The notes under the pieces were generated by a model. That model did no database searches. It worked only from the letters and a program-made list of their open reading frames with translations, and was not told the origin of the DNA. Of a DNA stretch of 12,707 bases, positions 5,722 to 12,707 are shown one piece after another; the stretch's first letter is position 1; every line of letters starts with the position of its first letter. A program made the position numbers and the translations under genes. The stretch spans positions 1 through 12,707 of the forward strand of contig JACDHU010000019.1 of assembly GCA_013820865.1 (NCBI GenBank), in the 5' to 3' direction. This stretch comes from Chloroflexota bacterium (lineage in GTDB: Bacteria > Chloroflexota > Limnocylindria > QHBO01).

Positions 5722-6243
5722 TCACGCGGTATCGCTGACGCGGGCCCGAGCGATCCATCGGTCCGCGCCCCAGGTGGCGGCCGCCCAGATCACGCTGAGC
5801 ATCAGGGCCATGACCACCATCACCGCGCCGGCCGCGAGCGCGCCGGACCCGGGCAACGCACCCGCCATCACGAGCAGGCCGAGGACGAAGATCGCCACCA
5901 CCATCGCGACCATGACGAGCGCGATCTTCGCCGCCGTCACAATGAACCAAGGCAGGGTATGGCCCTGCGCGCGCCCCGCAAGCCACAGGACGCACGGACC
6001 GGCCGAGCCCGCGAGCGAGGTGTAGATCCCGAATCCCCCGAACAGAGCGTCCAGCCCCAGCCGCGCTCCGGTGACAATCCAGACAAAGGTCCAGGCGGCG
6101 AGGAGGGTGGAAAGGGCACCGACACCGATCAGCCAGACCAGCAGCAGCGTGGCCGTCGCGCCCGAGAGACGCTCGATCAGCTCGCCGTCATCGGTCTCTA
6201 CGAGCTCAGTCGGTCCGTCCGTGCGCGGAGTCCCTCCGCTCAC
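5722..6243 (-). CDS. Four-helix integral membrane protein of unknown function
   Basis: I do not recognise a family. The 173-residue product has an acidic N-terminal segment (about 1-28), then four hydrophobic stretches at roughly 29-58, 69-90, 98-128 and 134-160, and a short basic tail (DRWIARARV). There is no cleavable signal peptide. Positive charges after the last helix suggest that end is cytoplasmic. No catalytic or metal-binding motif is evident. It starts at GTG 6243, overlapping the stop of the cystathionine synthase/lyase gene by 4 nt (GTGA), so it is the last gene of that operon and translationally coupled. The coupling hints at a link to sulfur amino acid metabolism or simply to operon packing; no function can be assigned. 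Confidence 0.7.
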   Translation of the reverse strand: MSGGTPRTDGPTELVETDDGELIERLSGATATLLLVWLIGVGALSTLLAAWTFVWIVTGARLGLDALFGGFGIYTSLAGSAGPCVLWLAGRAQGHTLPWFIVTAAKIALVMVAMVVAIFVLGLLVMAGALPGSGALAAGAVMVVMALMLSVIWAAATWGADRWIARARVSDTA

Positions 6244-7394
6244 GAAGCCGATGCGCTGAACGCGACCTCCAGGTCAGCGCGCAGGTCCCCAACATCCTCG
6301 ATCCCGACGCTCAGCCGCACGAGCGACGGAGGCACGGCGAGCGGCGAGTCAGCCACCGAAGCATGGGTCATCGGTGCCGGCAGCTCGATGAGCGACTCGA
6401 CAGCACCGAGCGACTCCGCCAGCGTGAAGAGCCGGGTCGCACCCGCGAAGCGCCGCGCCGCTGTCTCCCCGCCACGCATCTCGAAGCCGAGCATCGCGCC
6501 CGGCTGACGCATCTGGCGGGCGACCAACTCGGCGGCGGGGTGGCTGGGCAGACCGGGATAGTGCACGCGCTCCACCTCTGGGCGATCGGCCAGCCATAGC
6601 GCCAGAGCAGATGCATTGGCCGATGCGCGCTCCATGCGGACGGCGAGCGTGCGGATACCGCGCATGATCAGAAAGCAGTCGAACGGGCTCGGCACTGCGC
6701 CTGCGGCGTTCTGATGGAATCGCAGCCGTTCGGCCAGCTCGTCCGAGCGGGTGGCAATCAAGCCGCCGATGACGTCCGAGTGTCCGCCGAGATACTTGGT
6801 GGCCGAGTGCAGCGCCAGATCGGCACCGAGCGCCAGCGGCTGCTGGAGATACGGGGTCGCGAACGTGTTGTCGACCACCGTCAGGGCGCCGGCCACGGCG
6901 GCCAGGCGAGCCACGGCGCTGATGTCGACCACCTTGAGCATTGGGTTGGACGGTGTCTCCAGCCAGACCATGCGCGGGGCATGATCGGCACTGAGGGCGG
7001 CGGCCACGGCGTCAAGATCGCGCAGGTCGAGCGCATCGGTCTCGATGCCGTATCGGCGCCAGACCTTGTCGGCCAGCCGCCAGGTGCCGCCGTACACGTC
7101 ATCGCTCATGAGCAGCCTGTCGCCCGGCTGCAGGAGGTAGAAGATGTTCTGCGTCGCGGCCAGGCCGGAGGCATAGGCAAGGCCGTGCGTCGCGCCCTCG
7201 AGGGCGGCGATTGCCTCCTCCAGCGCCAGGCGGGTCGGATTCCCGCTGCGCCCGTACTCGAAGCCGGAGCGAAGTCCGCCGACGCCGTCCTGCTTGAACG
7301 TCGTGCTCATCTGGATGGCGGGCACAACCGCGCCAGTGTGCGGGTCGGGCTCTGCGCCGGCGTGGACCGCCAGCGTCTCGAATCGGTCAGGCAT
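6240..7394 (-). CDS. metB: Cystathionine gamma-synthase or gamma-lyase (PLP enzyme)
   Basis: A PLP-dependent transsulfuration enzyme. From ATG 7394 the product is 384 residues, close to E. coli MetB. Visible motifs: EYGRSGNPTR (47-55) with the phosphate-contacting Y48 and R50, ASGLAAT, Y101 stacking on PLP, WLETPSNP, D175 in VVDNTF, and the PLP lysine K200 in SATKYLGGHSDV. The C-terminal LSVGIEDVGDL motif carries the substrate-carboxylate arginine just before it. Sequence alone does not separate synthase from lyase. The nearby cystathionine beta-synthase-type gene favours gamma-lyase action (cystathionine to cysteine). ATG 7394 begins where the family begins; in-frame ATGs at 7430 (GGAGAGG 10 nt upstream) and 7460 would add 12 or 22 unconserved residues. 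Confidence 0.9.
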   Translation of the reverse strand: MPDRFETLAVHAGAEPDPHTGAVVPAIQMSTTFKQDGVGGLRSGFEYGRSGNPTRLALEEAIAALEGATHGLAYASGLAATQNIFYLLQPGDRLLMSDDVYGGTWRLADKVWRRYGIETDALDLRDLDAVAAALSADHAPRMVWLETPSNPMLKVVDISAVARLAAVAGALTVVDNTFATPYLQQPLALGADLALHSATKYLGGHSDVIGGLIATRSDELAERLRFHQNAAGAVPSPFDCFLIMRGIRTLAVRMERASANASALALWLADRPEVERVHYPGLPSHPAAELVARQMRQPGAMLGFEMRGGETAARRFAGATRLFTLAESLGAVESLIELPAPMTHASVADSPLAVPPSLVRLSVGIEDVGDLRADLEVAFSASAS

Positions 7395-7409
7395 GTGCCG
7401 GCCATTCTC

Positions 7410-7477
7410 GCAGGTGAGTGTCGGTTGCATCGCACGCCGACCTCTCCGAGTTCCCCTCATTCACCTCAGGCAGGTGA
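7410..7477. repeat. Repeated GCAGGTGA motif and small hairpin before the metB start
   Basis: GCAGGTGA occurs at 7410-7417 and 7470-7477, exactly 60 bp apart. TCACCT at 7461-7466 pairs with AGGTGA at 7472-7477 to form a 6-bp stem with a 5-nt loop. On the minus strand this hairpin ends at the upstream ATG (7460) and would occlude GAGGTGA, that ATG's only possible ribosome binding site. It could be an operator or a translational control element for the gene. Confidence 0.35.
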
Positions 7478-7527
7478 TAACCGGGAAGGCTTCAGACATT
7501 CTCCTCATCTACCCATACGGTCGGACA

Positions 7528-9072
<1,545 letters not shown>

Positions 9073-9131
9073 GTCATTCCTCGCTGTGCTCGTGGGTTCT
9101 AGCTCATGGTGAGACGGCAACGATACCCGGA

Positions 9132-10220
9132 TCAGTCCGGCTGTGGAATCTCCGGACCCCGCAGGACGACATCGGCGGACGTCGCGCGCCAGTCGTAGTC
9201 GGCGACCTCCTCGTACGGCCCGAGGAGTCCGTGTTCACGCAACCATCGGTCGCTGTAGAGCTTCCCGACGTAGTTGCGCCCCGAGTCGGGCAAGATCACC
9301 ACGAACAGCGCCGCAGGATCGTCAATCGAGCGGGCCGCCTGGAGCGCCGCCCACAGCGCCGTGCCGCATGACTCGCCCATGAGGATGCCCTCGCGAGCCG
9401 TGGCGCTCCGCGCCATGAGCATCGAGTCCCGGTCGCTGACGCGCACGACGACATCGCAGATCCGCGTGTCGTAGGTACCCGGCCAGAAGTCCTCGCCGAT
9501 CCCCTCGGTCAGGTAGGCACCGGGCGTATCACCCGAGTAGACCGACCCAGCTGGATCGGCTCCGATGATGACCAGCGCCCGATTGCGCTCCTTCAGATAG
9601 CGCCCCATGCCGGACACCGTGCCACCAGTACCGAGGGCCACGACCAGGTGCGTGATCTGCCCCTCGGTCTCGTCCCAGATCTCGGGACCGGTGGTCTCGT
9701 AATGCGCCTCCGGATTCGCTGGATTCGAGTACTGGTCCGGCTTCCATGCGCCGGGCGTCTCGCGTGCCAGACGGTCCGAGACGCGGTAGTACGAGCGCTC
9801 GTCGGACGGGTCGACATCGGTCGGGCAGACCACGACCTCGGCGCCATAGGCGCGCAGCAGTGCGCGCTTTTCTTCGGACTGTTTGTCGGCCATGACGAAG
9901 ATGCACCGATAGCCCTTCACCGCGGCGGCCTGGGCCAGGCCGACGCCCGTGTTGCCCGATGTCGGCTCGACGATGACGCCGCCCGGCTTCAGCAACCCGG
10001 CGCGCTCGGCGGCCTCGATCATCGGCAGAGCGATCCTGTCCTTGACCGATCCGCCGGGGTTCATGTGCTCCAGCTTGGCAACGATGCGCGGCCGGACATC
10101 GGCGGCGAGCCGGTCAAGCGCGACCAGGGGTGTCAGGCCGACGGCCGCCGTGACATCGGGCAGGATGCCCGGCCGCTCAGCCAGCGGAAGGCTCCGCCTG
10201 CGGCTGCGGCACGGGCGCAT
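9132..10220 (-). CDS. Cystathionine beta-synthase-type PLP enzyme without regulatory domain
   Basis: A fold-type II PLP enzyme that probably joins serine and homocysteine into cystathionine; O-acetylserine sulfhydrylase activity remains possible. K60 in NPGGSVKDR binds PLP, TSGNTG (88-92) holds the substrate, GTGGT (197-201) the PLP phosphate, and S313 in PDSGRNY contacts the ring nitrogen. Features shared with cystathionine beta-synthases rather than CysK include DQYSNPANPEAHYETTGPEI (162 onward) and GADPAGSVY with EGIGEDFWP. It stops at 362 residues, right after the linker (about 345-355, TSADVVLRG) where many relatives continue into a pair of CBS regulatory domains. The N-terminal 18 residues are basic and unconserved. 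ATG 10220 has GAGGAG 10 nt upstream and overlaps lgt by 44 nt; no other ATG or GTG start is available before the conserved VGLTPLV. Confidence 0.88.
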   Translation of the reverse strand: MRPCRSRRRSLPLAERPGILPDVTAAVGLTPLVALDRLAADVRPRIVAKLEHMNPGGSVKDRIALPMIEAAERAGLLKPGGVIVEPTSGNTGVGLAQAAAVKGYRCIFVMADKQSEEKRALLRAYGAEVVVCPTDVDPSDERSYYRVSDRLARETPGAWKPDQYSNPANPEAHYETTGPEIWDETEGQITHLVVALGTGGTVSGMGRYLKERNRALVIIGADPAGSVYSGDTPGAYLTEGIGEDFWPGTYDTRICDVVVRVSDRDSMLMARSATAREGILMGESCGTALWAALQAARSIDDPAALFVVILPDSGRNYVGKLYSDRWLREHGLLGPYEEVADYDWRATSADVVLRGPEIPQPD

Positions 10221-11076
10221 CGGTCTCTGGCTCCTCGGCTGGCCTGATCATGGGCGCACCGTTGCCGCGACGATGCCGGTAGATGAGCCAGGCAAGCGCG
10301 AGCACGGAGCCGATGATGCCGACCCACATCGCGGTGGGCACGCCCAGGATGGTCCAGTTGTTGACCCGGTACGTCTCGAGCAGGCTGCGCACGACGCCGT
10401 ACCACATGATGTACATGAGCGTGGCGTCGCCCGCAAAGAGGCGCGGAGCGAAGCGGCGAATCACGAACAGCAGGACCAACATGCCGGCGAGGTTGAGCGC
10501 CATCTCGTAGGCGAAGAGCGGCACGAAGGTCGTGGTCTCGACCGGGAAGGTCACGGCGTCCCATGGGGTCCCGGCGCGATGCTCGGCGTCGATCTGGATG
10601 CCGAATGGCAGGCAGGGCGGGAAGTCGACGCCACATAACGAAGTCGGCGGGCCGTACAGCTCCTGGTTTACGAAGTTTCCCAGGCGCCCGATCACCTGGC
10701 CCAGCAGCAGCGCCGGCGCGAAGATGTCCATCCAACGCGCCGCATTCATGCCCTTCGAACGGCTATACAGGTAAATGCCCAGCGCGCCGCCGGCGACCGC
10801 ACCCGGAATACCGATCCCGCCATTCCAGATCTGCGGGATCGCGATCGGGTTGGCGGAGTAGAACTCCCACTGGTGGATGACGTGGTACAGCCGCGCGCCG
10901 ATCACGGCCAGGATCATGACCGGCAGCAGCATCGACCAGCCGTCGTCGGGATTCTCGTTCAGCCAGCGGGCGACCTTCGTGCCGAGGAGCCCGGCAATGA
11001 GGACGGCACTGGCGATGATGATCCCGTACCAGTACACCTGGACGGGACCGATCTCGAAGGCGACAGGATCAATCAC
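10177..11076 (-). CDS. lgt: Prolipoprotein diacylglyceryl transferase
   Basis: Transfers a diacylglyceryl group from phosphatidylglycerol to the lipobox cysteine of prolipoproteins in the cytoplasmic membrane, the first step of lipoprotein maturation. The 299-residue protein is multi-spanning, and the family signature GRLGNFVNQELYG is at 130-142; R131 corresponds to the essential R143 of E. coli, and R237 in ETYRVNNW is the likely match of R239. IWNGGIGIPGAVAGG (83-97) replaces the E. coli segment containing H103, a change also seen in many non-proteobacterial enzymes. A loop at about 145-180 with two cysteines and a 30-residue proline- and glutamate-rich C-terminal tail are extra; the tail overlaps the next gene by 44 nt. 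The start is GTG, 19 nt after the zinc-ribbon gene, with a TAGAAT hexamer that could give a separate leaderless transcript. Confidence 0.93.
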   Translation of the reverse strand: MIDPVAFEIGPVQVYWYGIIIASAVLIAGLLGTKVARWLNENPDDGWSMLLPVMILAVIGARLYHVIHQWEFYSANPIAIPQIWNGGIGIPGAVAGGALGIYLYSRSKGMNAARWMDIFAPALLLGQVIGRLGNFVNQELYGPPTSLCGVDFPPCLPFGIQIDAEHRAGTPWDAVTFPVETTTFVPLFAYEMALNLAGMLVLLFVIRRFAPRLFAGDATLMYIMWYGVVRSLLETYRVNNWTILGVPTAMWVGIIGSVLALAWLIYRHRRGNGAPMIRPAEEPETDAPVPQPQAEPSAG

Positions 11077-11082
11077 TCGCCG

Positions 11083-11088
11083 ATTCTA
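11083..11088 (-). promoter_or_regulatory. Possible -10 element of lgt, leaderless start
   Basis: The minus strand reads TAGAAT, 6 nt before the GTG at 11076, so transcription could begin on the start codon. TTGGGG (11105-11110, minus strand) is 16 bp upstream and matches the first three bases of a -35. No Shine-Dalgarno site fits lgt. This would be an internal promoter in the operon. Confidence 0.45.
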
Positions 11089-11095
11089 GCGCCAA

Positions 11096-11308
11096 TCAGC
11101 CAGGCCCCAAGATCCTGATGTCGATCACGACGTATCGACCACTGAGCGGGATCGACTGCTCGGGACCCGTCGCGGCCGAGCCGGGCTGGCACGCGTAGCA
11201 CAGGAAGCCGTCGGTCTCGGCCTTGGTGTCGCGCCCGCGCTTGCGTCCACTGAAGAGCCGAGAACCTGCGGCGGTGTTGCGTCCACATGAGAGACAGGGC
11301 TCCTGCAT
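11096..11308 (-). CDS. Small zinc-ribbon protein of unknown function
   Basis: A 70-residue protein with two CxxC pairs, C5/C8 (CLSCG) and C37/C40 (CYACQ), spaced like a treble-clef or zinc-ribbon knuckle that would bind one zinc ion. Between them is a basic stretch (SRLFSGRKRGR), which could contact nucleic acid. The C-terminal part has strand-like RYVVIDIRIL. It begins with ATG preceded by a strong AGGAGG site 8 nt upstream, the best ribosome binding site in the window, which supports a real gene despite its size. It is the first gene of the minus-strand run and ends 19 nt before lgt. I know no function; a role in regulation or as a structural RNA- or protein-binding module is inference only. 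Confidence 0.7.
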   Translation of the reverse strand: MQEPCLSCGRNTAAGSRLFSGRKRGRDTKAETDGFLCYACQPGSAATGPEQSIPLSGRYVVIDIRILGPG

Positions 11309-11316
11309 GCGACTTC

Positions 11317-11322
11317 CCTCCT
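11317..11322 (-). promoter_or_regulatory. Strong ribosome binding site of the zinc-ribbon gene
   Basis: AGGAGG on the minus strand, 8 nt before ATG 11308. Most other starts in the window lack such a site, so it strongly supports translation of this small frame. Confidence 0.7.
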
Positions 11323-11328
11323 GCCCCG

Positions 11329-11334
11329 ACTCTA
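11329..11334 (-). promoter_or_regulatory. Possible -10 element of the minus-strand operon
   Basis: The minus strand reads TAGAGT, 20 nt before ATG 11308. Transcription would begin near the AGGAGG site, giving a leader of about 14 nt. TTGACG lies only 8 bp further upstream, too close to serve as its -35. Confidence 0.35.
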
Positions 11335-11566
11335 CGCCCGATCGTCAATCGGCTCCGACGCTCTGTCCTCACCGCCGCTCCTCGCGCAGTGCGAAGGGTC
11401 ATATGCCCGCCCGCGGCGCATTAGATGGAAAATTCAGAGCTTCGGCCCAGTCCTTGAGCGTGGGATCGGCCTCAGACACGTGCACATCTCGGCCAATGCC
11501 CGCAGAGGCAGCAGATGTACCAACCGCGTCCGCCCGAAGGTGAGCCGCCCTGGGGCTTGCCCTCCG

Positions 11567-11727
11567 CGCCGATTCTTCGGCGATTTCTGGCCCGAACCTC
11601 CCTACGGGCCGCAGCTCTCCGATATTTCGGCTGGCGGCCGGCACGAGGGGCGCCTCCATGCCCGGCTCACGCCAGCAGGTAGCCGATATGTCGTAGGTTC
11701 GTGGCCAGAAAGCGCCGTGTGGCCAGA
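11567..11727. other. Large imperfect hairpin with alternative pairings (candidate RNA element or inverted-repeat insertion)
   Basis: The outer stem pairs 11578-11599 with 11695-11717: 21 base pairs with one A/G mismatch (11583/11712) and one bulged T (11702). Inside, 11630-11641 pairs with 11662-11676: 12 base pairs with a 3-nt bulge, capped by GAGG (11645-11648) with CCTC (11653-11656). Alternatives exist. CGCCGA (11567-11572) with TCGGCG (11577-11582) makes a tetraloop hairpin that takes the base of the outer stem. GTGGCCAGA at 11701-11709 recurs at 11719-11727 and can replace it. CCGATAT occurs at 11619 and 11683. It may be a cis-regulatory or small RNA, or a MITE-like palindromic repeat. 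Strand is undetermined. Confidence 0.6.
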
Positions 11728-11810
11728 GAGGGTAGCGGCCGCGGCGCTCGACCGCAGTCAGGCCGCAGGACGCGCGTGCCAATCTGCTGGCCTGCGCAAC
11801 GCAAGGCGCG

Positions 11811-11816
11811 TAGATT
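11811..11816 (+). promoter_or_regulatory. Possible -10 element of the MFS transporter gene
   Basis: TAGATT fits TAnnnT and ends 25 nt before ATG 11842, giving a leader of about 18 nt. The only ribosome binding candidate is GGATGG at 11832-11837, which is weak. No clear -35 is seen. If this promoter is used, the large hairpin upstream would not be in the transcript. Confidence 0.3.
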
Positions 11817-11841
11817 CCGCGCAACAGCACTGGATGGACCG

Positions 11842-12707
11842 ATGACCGACGCCCACATCGAGCGACCGACGCGAGCACTTCCGCTGACCCAGCTCGTGAC
11901 GCTGTCGATCTATTGGTTCGGCATCGTGATCATCTGGGGCGGCCTGAACAAGATCATCCTGCCCGCCATGATCGGCCGCCAACCCGGCGGCGCGGAGAAC
12001 CTCGGGGTGCTACTGGCGATCGTGGTCACCGTGGGGGTCATCGCCCCGATCCTCATCCAGCCGACGATCGGCATGATCAGCGACTACACCGTGACGCGAT
12101 GGGGCCGGCGCAAGCCGTACATCGTGATGGGCACGCTGCTCGACATTGTCTTCCTGTTCGGACTCGCAACCTCGCAGACCTACGTCGCCCTGGTTGCCTT
12201 CTACTTCCTGCTTCAGCTGAGCTCGAACGCCGCGCAGGGTCCGTTCCAGGGATACGTTCCGGACCTCGTTCCCGCCAAGCAAGTCGGGTTGGCGAGCGGG
12301 CTGATGGGCACCATGATTGTGCTCGGGACCATCGCCGGCGTCGGCATTGCCACGCTCGGAGTCACGACGGTCAGTCTGTTCGCGGCCACCATGGCCCTGG
12401 GGGTGGTCGAAGTCCTGACCATGATCATCCTGGCGGCGACCGTCCACGAGGGCACGGCGGCACCCCAGCGCACGAAATCATGGCTCGGCGTGGCGCGGTC
12501 CGCGTGGGGCACCGACATCCTGCGCCAGTCGAGCGTGCTGTGGCTGCTCGTCGTCCGGCTCCTGTTCCTGGGAGCGTACGCGGCCACCTCGTTGGCGCTG
12601 CCCTACTTCCAGCGCGCGCACGGCATGACAGAGGGCGATGCGAGCACCACGGTCTTCATCGGCACCGCCATCGTCGGCGTCATGACGGCGCTGTCTGCCC
12701 TTCCGGG
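11842..12707 (+). CDS. MFS transporter, SLC45/GPH-like sugar transporter (3' end outside window)
   Basis: The frame stays open to the window edge, giving 288 residues, so roughly the C-terminal third is missing. Membrane segments are visible from about residues 18, 56, 96, 113, 154 and 178 (first bundle of six) and again near 232. The loop between helices 2 and 3 has IQPTIGMISDYT then TRWGRRKPYIVMG (73-97), the MFS motif A in the form found in SLC45-type sucrose carriers and GPH sugar:cation symporters. NAAQGPFQGYVPDLVP (129-144) on helix 4 and its loop supports the same group. A proton- or sodium-coupled sugar or glycoside carrier is the likely role; the substrate is unknown. The start is ATG 11842, just before the first helix, after a polar 17-residue tail. 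Confidence 0.85.
   Translation, partial: MTDAHIERPTRALPLTQLVTLSIYWFGIVIIWGGLNKIILPAMIGRQPGGAENLGVLLAIVVTVGVIAPILIQPTIGMISDYTVTRWGRRKPYIVMGTLLDIVFLFGLATSQTYVALVAFYFLLQLSSNAAQGPFQGYVPDLVPAKQVGLASGLMGTMIVLGTIAGVGIATLGVTTVSLFAATMALGVVEVLTMIILAATVHEGTAAPQRTKSWLGVARSAWGTDILRQSSVLWLLVVRLLFLGAYAATSLALPYFQRAHGMTEGDASTTVFIGTAIVGVMTALSALP

Larger units (their letters stand above)
11309..11841. other. 533-nt divergent intergenic region with a large fold-back structure
   Basis: It separates the minus-strand operon from the plus-strand transporter. Long open frames cross it on both strands (11399-11878 minus, 11480-11845 plus), but they run through the inverted repeat, share no known motif and lack ribosome binding sites. 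The main content is the structured element at 11567-11727, with promoter-like hexamers at each end. Nothing else was recognised in 11335-11566 or 11728-11810. Confidence 0.55.

Noticed and set aside
7461..7477. Short hairpin as an intrinsic terminator for mmsA
   Set aside because: No T-run follows on the minus strand, and it abuts a possible start codon.
7395..7527. SAM riboswitch upstream of metB
   Set aside because: The gap is only 133 nt and shows no recognisable SAM-aptamer helices or conserved core.
11399..11878. 159-codon minus-strand frame and the opposing 121-codon plus-strand frame (11480-11845)
   Set aside because: They cross the large hairpin on opposite strands, lack ribosome binding sites and motifs, and the minus frame begins inside the transporter gene.

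Overview
This is a GC-rich, gene-dense bacterial chromosome segment that looks like core metabolism rather than phage or plasmid. No rRNA, tRNA, CRISPR array, integrase or transposase was found. The high GC, frequent GTG starts, 4-nt gene overlaps, and -10-like hexamers placed a few bases before some starts would fit a Chloroflexota (Limnocylindria-like) or Actinomycetota-like soil or freshwater bacterium. That placement is an inference; no marker gene settles it.

Layout. (1) 1-242 is a non-coding, less GC-rich stretch with a tight cluster of DnaA-box-like 9-mers and several inverted repeats. (2) 243-4386, plus strand: a thioredoxin-type arsenate reductase, a Zn-ribbon NUDIX hydrolase, then a compact malate dehydrogenase, citrate synthase and metallo-beta-lactamase-fold hydrolase run with 4-nt overlap and zero spacing. 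Malate dehydrogenase makes oxaloacetate and citrate synthase consumes it, so two successive TCA steps are translationally linked. (3) 4387-5721: a strip with only a minus-strand VapBC-type toxin-antitoxin pair, flanked by about 300 nt of non-coding or decayed sequence. (4) 5722-11308, minus strand, transcribed from 11308 towards 5722: small Zn-ribbon protein, Lgt (prolipoprotein diacylglyceryl transferase), cystathionine beta-synthase-type enzyme, CoA-acylating methylmalonate-semialdehyde dehydrogenase, cystathionine gamma-synthase/lyase, and a four-helix membrane protein. The cystathionine beta-synthase and gamma-lyase pair suggests reverse transsulfuration (homocysteine to cysteine). (5) 11309-11841: a 533-nt divergent intergenic region holding a long, elaborate fold-back structure at 11578-11717. 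(6) 11842-end, plus strand: the first 288 residues of an MFS sugar-type transporter, cut by the window edge.

No convincing novel multi-gene system is visible. The strongest unexplained signals are the 140-nt imperfect hairpin before the transporter, with mutually exclusive alternative pairings, and the 11-bp-phased DnaA-box cluster at the left edge. Weaker leads are the TAnnnT hexamers that predict leaderless mRNAs, a cystathionine beta-synthase lacking its regulatory domain, repeated GCAGGTGA motifs before the transsulfuration gene, and a possible frameshifted gene remnant next to vapBC.
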